A stretch of DNA of 6,800 bases from Actinomycetes bacterium (GTDB taxonomy: Bacteria > Actinomycetota > CADDZG01 > JAHWKV01), in the NCBI GenBank assembly GCA_029263035.1, contig JAJCYF010000056.1:1-6800 (forward strand), read 5' to 3'. Position 1 is the first letter of the stretch; each line of letters starts with the position of its first letter. Shown piece after piece: positions 1-5,420 of this stretch. A program made the position numbers and the translations under genes. The notes beneath the pieces were generated by a model. It had not been told where the DNA came from and did not search any database. It saw nothing but the letters and a program-made list of their open reading frames with translations.

Positions 1-2061
1 GCGCCGGCGGATATAGGGGTGGACGGAGCCGCCCTGGATCGGACCGGGGCGGATGAGGGCGACCTCCACCACGATGTCGTAGAAGCAGCGGGGCTTGAGG
101 CGGGGCAGTGTCGCCATCTGCGCCCGGGACTCCACCTGGAACACGCCGACGGTATCGGCCCGGCAGAGCATCTCGTAGACCGCGTCGTCCTGGGGGAGCG
201 TGGCCAGATCGATCTCGACGCCGTGGTAGTCGGCGATCAGGTCGACGCAGTAGTGGATCGCCGACAGCATCCCCAGCCCCAGCAGGTCGAACTTGACCAG
301 CCCGGCGGCGGCGCAGTCCTCCTTATCCCACTGCAGCACCGACCGGTTCTCCATGCGGGCCCACTCCACCGGGCAGACCTCGATCACCGGCCGGTCGCAC
401 ATCACCATGCCGCCGGAGTGGATGCCCAGGTGCCGGGGGTAGTTCTGCAGCCGGGAGGCCAGCTCCATGACCGGGGCTGGGACGTCGGTGCCGGTGTTGG
501 CCGACAGCGGCCCCCAGCCGTCGATCTGCTTGGACCAGGCGTCCTGCTGGCCGGGGGAGTGGCCGAGCGCCTTGGCCATGTCCCGCACCGCCGATTTCGA
601 CCGGTAGGTGATCACATTCGCCACCTGCGCCGCATGCTGGCGGCCGTGCTTTTCGTAGACGTACTGGATGGCCTCCTCCCGGCGGTCGGACTCGATGTCC
701 AGATCGATGTCCGGCGGGCCGTCCCGCTCCGGGGAGAGGAAGCGTTCGAAGAGGAGCTTAAGGGCGACGGCGTCGGCGTTGGTGATCCCCAGCGCATAGC
801 AGGCGGCGCTGTTGGCGGCCGACCCCCGGCCCTGGCACAGGATGTCCGAGCGCCTGCAGAACTGGACGATGTCCCAGACGATCAAAAAGTAGCCGGGAAA
901 TCCGAGCTCCTCGATCATGTCCAGCTCGTACTCAATCTGCTTGTAGGCGCCGGGGACCCGTTCGGCTTTTCTCGGCCCGTAGCGGACCGCCGCCCCTTCA
1001 TAGGTCAGGTGGCGGAGCCAGCTCATCTCGGTGTGGCCGTCGGGGACGGGAAAGTCGGGGAGCTTGGGGGCGACCAGCGACAGGTCGAAGGCGCACTTCA
1101 GCCCCAGCTCGGCGGCCCGTTCGACCACGCCGGGGTAGCGGGAAAAGACCTGTTTCATCTCCTTGCCGCTTCGCAGGCGGGCGGTGGGGGCCGGGGGGAG
1201 CCAGCCCTCGATCTCGTCGAGCGATCGCCGGGCCCGCACGGCAGCTATGGCGTTGGCCAGCTCCCAGTCGGCCGGCGTGGCGTAGTGGACGTTGTTGGTG
1301 GCGACCAGTGGCAGGTGGGCCCGGGCCGCCAGGTCGGCCAGTCCGTCGTTGCGGTCGCAGTCGAGTGGGAAGCCGTGGTCCCAGATCTCCACGGCCACGT
1401 TGTCCTGGCCGAAGTAGGCGACCAGGTCGGCCAGCGCCCGGCGGGCAGCTTCCGGTCCTTCTTTGACTAGGGCCGCAGGGACCGCGCCCTTGCGGCAGCC
1501 GGTGAGCACCAGCCAGTGGTTTTGGTGGAGCTCGGCCAGGCGGGACAGGTTGTAGACCGGCTTGCCCTTCTCCTTGCCGGCGAGCTGGGCCTCGCTGATC
1601 GCCCGGCAGAGCAGGCCGTAGCCGACCGGGTCCCGGGCCAGGACCAGCAGGTGGTGGCCGGCCGGGTCGGGGACGCCGTTCTGCGGCTTGGGCAGGTCGA
1701 GGGAAAGCTCGGCGCCGAAGATCGTGCGGAGCCCCAGTTCCTTGGCGACCTGCGAGAAGCGGACGACCGCGTACATGCCGTCGTGGTCGGTGAGTGCCAG
1801 GGCCTCGAGGCCGAGCCTGGCCGCCTCGCCGGCCAGGTCCTCAGCGGTTGAGGCGCCGTCGAGGAAGCTGAAGTTGGAGTGGCAGTGCAGCTCGGCGTAG
1901 GGGACCTCGCCGGGGGCCCAGGGGGTGCGGTCGACCGGCTTGGGCGCTGGCTTGGGACCCCGGCGTTCGATGTCGTCCTGGTCGGATCCGACGGAGGGCG
2001 TCGCCCCGGAGAGGAGCCGTTCAAGCTTCGGCCAGGGCAGGTGGTTGCTGTCCCAGCCCAT
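1..2061 (-). CDS. dnaE2: Error-prone DNA polymerase III alpha subunit DnaE2, N-terminal 687 residues (3' end beyond window)
   Basis: C-family DNA polymerase alpha subunit of the DnaE2 (ImuC) type, used for translesion synthesis and SOS mutagenesis. The frame stays open from the ATG at 2061 to the left edge without a stop. The N-terminus (MGWDSN..PWPKLERLL) resembles that of actinobacterial DnaE2 proteins. A PHP domain begins near residue 55 with YAELHCHSNFSFLDGAS (H59, H61) and TDHDG (91-95). The polymerase core has CQGRGSAANS (409-418), where DnaE2 proteins carry Asn in place of the Gly of replicative DnaE; PDIDLDIE (450-457), giving catalytic D451 and D453; and KFDLLGL with the third aspartate, D592. 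The usual length is about 1,050-1,100 residues, so the HhH, OB-fold and C-terminal parts lie outside. A TAG codon directly precedes the ATG and no Shine-Dalgarno sequence is visible. An SOS promoter lies upstream. No imuA/imuB-like gene is in the window. Confidence 0.96.
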   Translation of the reverse strand, partial: MGWDSNHLPWPKLERLLSGATPSVGSDQDDIERRGPKPAPKPVDRTPWAPGEVPYAELHCHSNFSFLDGASTAEDLAGEAARLGLEALALTDHDGMYAVVRFSQVAKELGLRTIFGAELSLDLPKPQNGVPDPAGHHLLVLARDPVGYGLLCRAISEAQLAGKEKGKPVYNLSRLAELHQNHWLVLTGCRKGAVPAALVKEGPEAARRALADLVAYFGQDNVAVEIWDHGFPLDCDRNDGLADLAARAHLPLVATNNVHYATPADWELANAIAAVRARRSLDEIEGWLPPAPTARLRSGKEMKQVFSRYPGVVERAAELGLKCAFDLSLVAPKLPDFPVPDGHTEMSWLRHLTYEGAAVRYGPRKAERVPGAYKQIEYELDMIEELGFPGYFLIVWDIVQFCRRSDILCQGRGSAANSAACYALGITNADAVALKLLFERFLSPERDGPPDIDLDIESDRREEAIQYVYEKHGRQHAAQVANVITYRSKSAVRDMAKALGHSPGQQDAWSKQIDGWGPLSANTGTDVPAPVMELASRLQNYPRHLGIHSGGMVMCDRPVIEVCPVEWARMENRSVLQWDKEDCAAAGLVKFDLLGLGMLSAIHYCVDLIADYHGVEIDLATLPQDDAVYEMLCRADTVGVFQVESRAQMATLPRLKPRCFYDIVVEVALIRPGPIQGGSVHPYIRRR

Positions 2062-2133
2062 CTAGTTAACCGGTTTTGAGGAGGGCGCGGCATTACCCTG
2101 TTGCCGTCGGAACACCTCGCTGATCGCTTCCAT
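2062..2133 (-). CDS. Possible 23-codon leader ORF in frame with and abutting dnaE2
   Basis: Starting at the ATG at 2133, this frame reads MEAISEVFRR, then QQGNAAPSSKPVN, and stops at TAG (2064-2062). The dnaE2 ATG follows with no gap and in the same frame. The predicted SOS promoter -10 box ends 11 bases before this ATG, so the transcript would carry it with a leader of only a few bases, close to leaderless. Neither this ATG nor that of dnaE2 has a Shine-Dalgarno sequence; the bases before this ATG are pyrimidine-rich. I infer that ribosomes may start here and pass to dnaE2 by termination-reinitiation. It may instead be untranslated 5' UTR. I recognise no homolog of the peptide. Confidence 0.35.
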   Translation of the reverse strand: MEAISEVFRRQQGNAAPSSKPVN

Positions 2134-2144
2134 GAAAGAAAGGA

Positions 2145-2173
2145 AGTATCGAACATGTGTTCGATACAGTCAA
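2145..2173 (-). promoter_or_regulatory. SOS-type promoter of dnaE2
   Basis: Read on the minus strand, TTGACT (2173-2168) and GATACT (2150-2145) are separated by exactly 17 bases, a near-consensus housekeeping -35 and a 4/6 match to the -10. The LexA box fills the spacer, which is the arrangement expected for steric repression. Transcription would start near 2138-2136, leaving a 5' UTR of about 75 bases before dnaE2. The promoter sits 20 bp beyond the terminator of the neighbouring cluster, so dnaE2 appears to be its own transcription unit. Confidence 0.75.
2147..2166. promoter_or_regulatory. LexA-binding SOS box
   Basis: The sequence TATCGAACATGTGTTCGATA has 8-bp perfect inverted arms (TATCGAAC / GTTCGATA) around a 4-bp centre. 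Its core TCGAAC-N4-GTTCGA matches the SOS box known from mycobacteria and other Actinobacteria. It lies 85 bp upstream of the dnaE2 start, between the -35 and -10 boxes. dnaE2 is a known LexA-controlled DNA-damage gene in mycobacteria, so sequence and context agree. Confidence 0.93.
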
Positions 2174-2193
2174 ACCTGATCGCAAGGGTGAAC

Positions 2194-2226
2194 AAAACCC
2201 GGTGGTTCTTAGAACCACCGGGTTTT
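2194..2226 (-). terminator. Intrinsic terminator of the sigma-factor cluster
   Basis: A perfect inverted repeat with 16-base arms, AAAACCCGGTGGTTCT and its complement, flanks a single central base. In RNA this gives a stem of about 15 bp with a TTA or TAA loop. Read on the minus strand it begins 7 bases after the stop codon of the six-cysteine protein gene and ends in TTTTGTT, a short U-tract. The A-rich opposite side would let it work in the plus direction too. It separates the cluster from the dnaE2 promoter. Confidence 0.85.
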
Positions 2227-2233
2227 GGCTCGG

Positions 2234-2701
2234 CTAGTACCCGGTCGTCCCGAAGATCGCAGTGCAGGCGGGGTTGTAGCAAAGACGGTAATTCGCCGAC
2301 GAATTACCGTTTTGGTCGAACCAGGTGTAGTTCACGTACACGCCAGTAGTACAAGCAGTCACCGGCGTTGACTGGTTGGGATCGAAGTACTCGGCCCAAA
2401 CGCAAGAACCGTCCGTTACGAGATCCTTGAGTCTTCCTAGGTAGATCCCATCGTTATCGCATGTACCTAAGTTTTGGACCGTTTCCTCTCCACGGTTGAC
2501 CGAGCCATGGACGATTATGTGGTTTTGAGGAGTACCCACGCCGCCGCACCTCGCTTCAGCCGACGGCGATAACGCAATTTGGAGACCGACCGTTAGTAGC
2601 AACAAGCTGAGAAGTATCAAGAGGGCGACGTTCCTGTTCAATCTGTTATCCCTGATCAATGTTGATCCTTTCCCGGACATGGGTGGTGGATGTATGGGCA
2701 C
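2234..2701 (-). CDS. Small secreted hypothetical protein with six cysteines
   Basis: This encodes up to 155 residues. A basic N-terminus (IRDNRLNRN) is followed by a hydrophobic stretch at residues 25-44 (VALLILLSLLLLTVGLQIAL) and a good signal-peptidase I site, SAEA|R, after residue 50. The mature part of about 105 residues is Gly/Asn/Thr/aromatic-rich, with cysteines at 52, 81, 100, 117, 141 and 146, suggesting up to three disulfides outside the cell. I recognise no family or catalytic motif. The start is uncertain: GTG at 2701 and ATG at 2680 lack a Shine-Dalgarno sequence, while an in-frame TTG at 2659 has AAAGGA six bases before it and gives a normal-length signal peptide of a 141-residue protein. 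It lies 9 bp after the preceding gene, so probably co-transcribed, and is followed by a strong terminator. GC content is low (28 of 60 bases at 2281-2340). Confidence 0.72.
   Translation of the reverse strand: MPIHPPPMSGKGSTLIRDNRLNRNVALLILLSLLLLTVGLQIALSPSAEARCGGVGTPQNHIIVHGSVNRGEETVQNLGTCDNDGIYLGRLKDLVTDGSCVWAEYFDPNQSTPVTACTTGVYVNYTWFDQNGNSSANYRLCYNPACTAIFGTTGY
2285..2310. repeat. Perfect 11-bp inverted repeat (hairpin) inside a coding region
   Basis: ACGGTAATTCG, loop CCGA, then the exact complement CGAATTACCGT. It lies within the 3' part of the six-cysteine protein gene, encoding the segment around NGNSSANYR, about 50 bases before the stop codon. On the plus strand it is followed by TTTT; on the minus (sense) strand by CTTT. 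In mRNA it would form an 11-bp stem ahead of the main terminator. Confidence 0.8.
2657..2671 (-). promoter_or_regulatory. Candidate ribosome binding site and alternative TTG start for the six-cysteine protein
   Basis: On the minus strand AAAGGA (2671-2666) is followed by six bases and an in-frame TTG (2659-2657). It is the only plausible Shine-Dalgarno sequence near the three possible starts. It would give the N-terminus M-IRDNRLNRN directly before the hydrophobic core, a typical signal-peptide layout. TTG starts are less common than ATG or GTG, so this is a suggestion only. Confidence 0.4.
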
Positions 2702-2710
2702 CTGAAAAGC

Positions 2711-3559
2711 TCAGCAGCCGCTTGCATCCCATCTGACTACGGTCCAACCCGTTGGTCCGGACACGACATGAACAACCGTTACGAAGCCGGTGGATCTAAC
2801 CCCACGGTTGCCGAAAGCTATGGATCCGTCAGGAAGATGCAGGGCGATATACCCACGTTTCAGCAACGTAGGCTTGTCTTCAAGGAACGCGGTCAGCGCA
2901 GCTTGAGCTGAACTGGCTGGACCGGAAACTGTAGCGGACCCCTGATTGGCCGGCGCTGGAACCCCTGAAGGCGGGGAGCATTCGGCCGCCGCCGGCACCT
3001 TATCGGTGTTCTCCGATCCAACGACCAACGGGACGCTTGAAGTCAGCGGTTCCGCAAGGAACCGCTCGGCGACGTTCTCGAGGGTTGTGAGGTCTTTCCC
3101 AGTGAGACGGATCTGGACCGCTTGGCACTTCAGGTCCGCGCCGGGGACCTTAAGCAGGATCAGGCGCGATGCAGAGCCATCGGCAGCCAACTCCGCTTGT
3201 CCTGACGTCTGAAGTGACACGGCATCGTCCGGCGCCATCGGCGCGTCTGAAGGGCGGTTTTGGGGGTCGGTCGGCCAGCGCACTTCGAAGCTGCCATTTG
3301 CCGATTCCCAGCGACGTATGAGTTGCTCTGTATTCGGCGCCTCAACGTCGGATTTTGCCGGTTCAACTGGACCTGAGAAGCCTGCAGGAATGGACAGAGC
3401 AATGGGTAGCTTTTCTCCGCATGCCGACGCTAAGTTGGGGCCAACCACCGAGGTCGCCACAACGTCGCTTAACGGTTTGCTTGCTAGGAGGGAGCCTGCT
3501 AATGCCAGAATCAGAGACAGACCCAATAGGGGGCCTGCTTCACGAAGTTTATTTTTCAC
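2711..3559 (-). CDS. Secreted or signal-anchored hypothetical protein, 282 residues
   Basis: The GTG start at 3559 is supported by AAGGAG five bases upstream. A basic N-terminus (KNKLRE) precedes a hydrophobic segment at about residues 9-26, so the rest lies outside the membrane, anchored or cleaved. The exported part contains LPIALSIPAGFSG (51-63), a W-rich segment (84-95), a Pro/Ala/Ser-rich linker (about 189-221), and a compact C-terminal part (about 222-282) ending in GWTVVRWDASGC. Cysteines are at 47, 145, 194 and the last residue, 282. ASAC at 44-47 resembles a lipobox, but Ala at -3 and the distance from the hydrophobic core argue against a lipoprotein. No family recognised. It lies 171 bp after the membrane protein gene and 9 bp before the six-cysteine gene. 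The LSIPAGFSG motif resembles LSLPHGWSG in the upstream membrane protein, suggesting related domains. Confidence 0.8.
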   Translation of the reverse strand: MKNKLREAGPLLGLSLILALAGSLLASKPLSDVVATSVVGPNLASACGEKLPIALSIPAGFSGPVEPAKSDVEAPNTEQLIRRWESANGSFEVRWPTDPQNRPSDAPMAPDDAVSLQTSGQAELAADGSASRLILLKVPGADLKCQAVQIRLTGKDLTTLENVAERFLAEPLTSSVPLVVGSENTDKVPAAAECSPPSGVPAPANQGSATVSGPASSAQAALTAFLEDKPTLLKRGYIALHLPDGSIAFGNRGVRSTGFVTVVHVVSGPTGWTVVRWDASGC

Positions 3560-3564
3560 TAGAT

Positions 3565-3570
3565 CTCCTT
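3565..3570 (-). promoter_or_regulatory. Strong Shine-Dalgarno fixing a GTG start
   Basis: AAGGAG, five bases before the GTG at 3559, fixes the start of the 282-residue exported protein. It is the best ribosome binding site in the cluster and lies ten bases after a T6 tract that ends the structured intergenic region. Confidence 0.8.
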
Positions 3571-3730
3571 GGCCTTAAGAAAAAAGTCGATGCATCCGGC
3601 GTATCGTCGGCCCGATCCGAAGCTTCGGGCGGCGTCGGCGTTCGTGGATTGGATCGCGCGGAGGGTCCCGTCCGCTGCCGCCCGAACTAGGGGCGCGATC
3701 GGTTGAGCGAACCCGCGCGTGTGGAATCAA
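3571..3730 (-). other. Structured gap between the membrane protein gene and the 282-residue protein gene
   Basis: No gene is seen here. The stretch is rich in inverted repeats: GCCCGA/TCGGGC (3610-3615 with 3625-3630) overlapping the 12-bp palindrome CCGAAGCTTCGG (3617-3628); GATCGCGC/GCGCGATC (3652-3659 with 3693-3700); and GGTT/AACC (3701-3713). On the minus strand a T6 tract (3585-3580) follows, just before the ribosome binding site of the next gene. A weak CGAT/ATCG stem lies directly before the T run. This could be a partial terminator, an attenuator, or the leader of an internal promoter. No convincing -35/-10 pair was found. Confidence 0.4.
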
Positions 3731-4603
3731 TCAGTCACATTCTGAGCGCGGAATCCCGACGCTCTCCCAGGCTGGGACGGCCCATGCGTTTTGACTTTGT
3801 CCTGAAAGTGCGGAATCAGGGGAAACGTCCCGGAAGATACTGTCGGCAGAGGGCCGTGGATCGAGAAGTTCAGCGGGCGCAAGGCTCACGAACAAGATTA
3901 TTTCGGCATCGCTGACGGACGTAGCTCCTGCGAATGTGCCGCTCGTGGGAGGATCGACGGATTGAAACTCAATTGCGTCCGGCCCCGGCCGGACTCCGCC
4001 TTCGGACACTACAAGCTCCATCCACCGGCTTCGGAAGCCCAACTCCTCCACCGCTCTCTGCGTTTGGTCGAGGGGTAACTGCTCAATACCTTGGCAATGC
4101 AATGCCTCCCCGGCTATGAGAGCGCTGGCCGATCGGGTGTAGTTTTCGTTTGGCGCGGCGGCTCGTCCGAGCATCAATTGTCCGGACCAACCGTGCGGGA
4201 GGGAAAGTGAACCGAATTGCTCGGTCGATTCACCACCCTCGCGGTCTGCGATCGCTTCCCACCTGCCTACTAAAGAAGGTGAAACCGGAAAAGTGCTTAC
4301 GCGAGCGTCTACCCCGTAAGCCCGAAGTTCGCTCTCCATCTTGCTTGAACTTGCCCTACTGTCGACCGCGGCGATTTGAATGAACCCGTCGCCCTGGCGG
4401 ATCTGTAGAGCGAGCTCCCGTGCGGGATGCTCCGGTTGAACAACGGTATTTATGACTATGGAGAAAATCGCCACAGCCGCGACCGTCGTGCCTACGACAA
4501 GACGCAGTATTGCCGCCCTCGACTTACCGGGAGAGTTTTGGTGGGCGGCCCGAACTAGTTCTCCCCGAAGTGCGTCGACGTAAGGAATGTGCTGCTTCAT
4601 CAT
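3731..4603 (-). CDS. Single-pass membrane protein, probable anti-sigma factor without zinc motif
   Basis: Its 290 residues comprise a short cytoplasmic part (1-31, with amphipathic YVDALRGELVRAAH), one transmembrane helix at about 32-55 and a large extracytoplasmic part. The latter has a first segment (about 71-118) ending in VSTFPVSPSLVGRWEAI, and a second (about 130-290) with LSLPHGWSG (133-141) and cysteines at 170 and 289. It overlaps the ECF sigma gene by ATGA, so the two are translationally coupled; an AGAGGA lies six bases before the first of two tandem ATG codons. Position and topology suggest that it holds the sigma factor inactive and senses an envelope signal. The HxxxCxxC zinc motif of classical anti-sigma domains is absent, so this role rests on context and on similarity in layout to atypical actinobacterial anti-sigma proteins. 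Confidence 0.82.
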   Translation of the reverse strand: MMKQHIPYVDALRGELVRAAHQNSPGKSRAAILRLVVGTTVAAVAIFSIVINTVVQPEHPARELALQIRQGDGFIQIAAVDSRASSSKMESELRAYGVDARVSTFPVSPSLVGRWEAIADREGGESTEQFGSLSLPHGWSGQLMLGRAAAPNENYTRSASALIAGEALHCQGIEQLPLDQTQRAVEELGFRSRWMELVVSEGGVRPGPDAIEFQSVDPPTSGTFAGATSVSDAEIILFVSLAPAELLDPRPSADSIFRDVSPDSALSGQSQNAWAVPAWESVGIPRSECD

Positions 4604-5169
4604 CTAAAGTCCTCTAGTTGTTCGGTCAGTCTCGACAGGCCTCTAGCTACCCGTTGGCGTGCCGCTTGCTCGGTGCAAACAAGACGTCGGGCGACCTCCG
4701 AATATGGAAGCTCCTCAGCAATTCGAAGAGCCACCGCCGCCGCTAGTTTTGCCGGCATCTCCTCCATGGCCTTGCGAACGGCCTGCCGTGTTGGCTCGAA
4801 GTCGACAAGCTCTTCGATGCGTTCTATCGATTCTTGAGTCAGCTCCGGAGTCTCCAACCCAAGTCGGAGCCGAGCTCTATCGATGCGAACGCGTCCCCTG
4901 GCCGCTCGGGAAAGCTGCCTCCGGGCGATCGTGAACAACCACGCCGTTGCTGGCACTCCGACGTCTCGATAGCGCTTCCTTGAGATGAAGGCCTGAGCGA
5001 AGGTTTCAGCGGTCAGATCGGCCGCTGTTTGCGCGCAGGCGGTTCGACTGAGAAAGAATGCGAGCATTCGCTCAACATGCCGATCGTAGAAGAGTCCAAA
5101 GGCTTCGCCGTCGGTATCCGATGCCCGCAAGAGCTCGGCATCAGATGGAACCTGTGACCCACCTTCCAT
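4600..5169 (-). CDS. ECF-family RNA polymerase sigma factor
   Basis: The 189 residues show the two-domain ECF layout. Region 2 spans about 10-92: EAFGLFYDRHVERMLAFF, the core-binding helix AADLTAETFAQAF (49-61) and the -10 recognition helix ATAWLFTIARRQLSRAARG (74-92). After a linker, region 4 spans about 125-185, with helix-turn-helix YSEVARRLVCTEQAARQRVARGL (in 156-178) for -35 recognition. The ATG at 5169 is preceded by GGAG eight bases upstream. It is the first gene of the minus-strand cluster and overlaps the next gene by four bases (ATGA). It should direct core RNA polymerase to a small regulon, probably including its own cluster. I cannot assign an ECF group. Confidence 0.93.
   Translation of the reverse strand: MEGGSQVPSDAELLRASDTDGEAFGLFYDRHVERMLAFFLSRTACAQTAADLTAETFAQAFISRKRYRDVGVPATAWLFTIARRQLSRAARGRVRIDRARLRLGLETPELTQESIERIEELVDFEPTRQAVRKAMEEMPAKLAAAVALRIAEELPYSEVARRLVCTEQAARQRVARGLSRLTEQLEDFR
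4610..4615 (-). promoter_or_regulatory. Ribosome binding site of the membrane protein inside the sigma gene
   Basis: AGAGGA lies within the last codons of the sigma factor gene, six bases before the ATG at 4603 and nine before the second ATG at 4600. It supports coupled translation of the pair and does not decide between the two starts. Confidence 0.55.
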
Positions 5170-5407
5170 TTCTCAGTCTCCATTGGTTAGCGGATCGACA
5201 TATATGGAATGTGAGATCAGCAGATTCTGTGACATTTTCCGCTCTCTCCTCACAGGTAAGGGCCAAACCAGTAGCGTCAGTGGGTTCATCTGCAAAACGT
5301 CGTTCGGCCGAGGTACGGAGCAGGCCGCAGCGCCCGGCGGAGGTCGACACATCTTCAGACCGATTCCGGTGTGCCCTCTGTTGGTCGGATAGCCATCCAA
5401 CCCCGGT
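5170..5407. other. Divergent intergenic region between sigma factor and peptidase genes
   Basis: I see no convincing gene here; open frames on both strands are short and lack family features. The part near the sigma gene is AT-richer and holds the 8-bp palindrome CATATATG (5199-5206), a possible -10 on the minus strand but with no good -35. TGTGA occurs at 5210-5214 and 5228-5232, and its complement TCACA at 5250-5254; CTGTGA (5227-5232) and TCACAG (5250-5255) form an inverted repeat with a 17-bp spacer. Near the peptidase gene, GGAT-AGCC-ATCC (5387-5398) is a small inverted repeat. These are candidate operators or promoter parts for the sigma gene. Confidence 0.4.
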
Positions 5408-5420
5408 TAGCATTTAGCCG
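5408..5420 (+). promoter_or_regulatory. Probable leaderless promoter of the M15 peptidase gene
   Basis: TAGCAT (5408-5413) fits the actinobacterial -10 pattern TAnnnT and stands six bases before the GTG at 5420, so transcription could start at the first base of the start codon. There is no Shine-Dalgarno sequence before the GTG, which agrees with leaderless translation. No clear -35 box is seen at the usual spacing. Confidence 0.5.

Noticed and set aside
19..1470. Plus-strand open frame of 483 codons
   Set aside because: It lies antisense to dnaE2, whose catalytic motifs read continuously on the minus strand. The translated product is His/Gly/Val/Asp-rich low-complexity text typical of a GC-rich shadow frame, with no family features.
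1467..2282. Minus-strand open frame of 271 codons across the dnaE2 start, the SOS box and the terminator
   Set aside because: It is out of frame with dnaE2, Arg/Ser/Pro-rich, and would run through the terminator hairpin and promoter. It is a shadow.
2694..2701. tRNA, rRNA, CRISPR, insertion sequence or attachment site anywhere in the window
   Set aside because: I looked for cloverleaf arms with CCA ends, regular short repeats with spacers, transposase motifs and flanking duplications and found none. The coordinates given are only a placeholder within the window.
3579..3606. CGAT/ATCG stem followed by T6 on the minus strand as a full intrinsic terminator
   Set aside because: The stem is only four base pairs with an 11-base loop. 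The stronger hairpin at 3610-3630 is about 24 bases away from the T run. Kept only as part of a possible attenuator.
5210..5255. CRP-type binding site
   Set aside because: CRP sites are TGTGA-N6-TCACA. Here the opposed half-sites are separated by 17 bases and the direct copies by 13.
5141..5413. Minus-strand open frame of 90 codons upstream of the sigma gene
   Set aside because: It has no Shine-Dalgarno sequence or recognisable domain, and it overlaps the sigma start and the putative regulatory repeats. Amino-acid composition looks random. Not called, though a small protein cannot be excluded.
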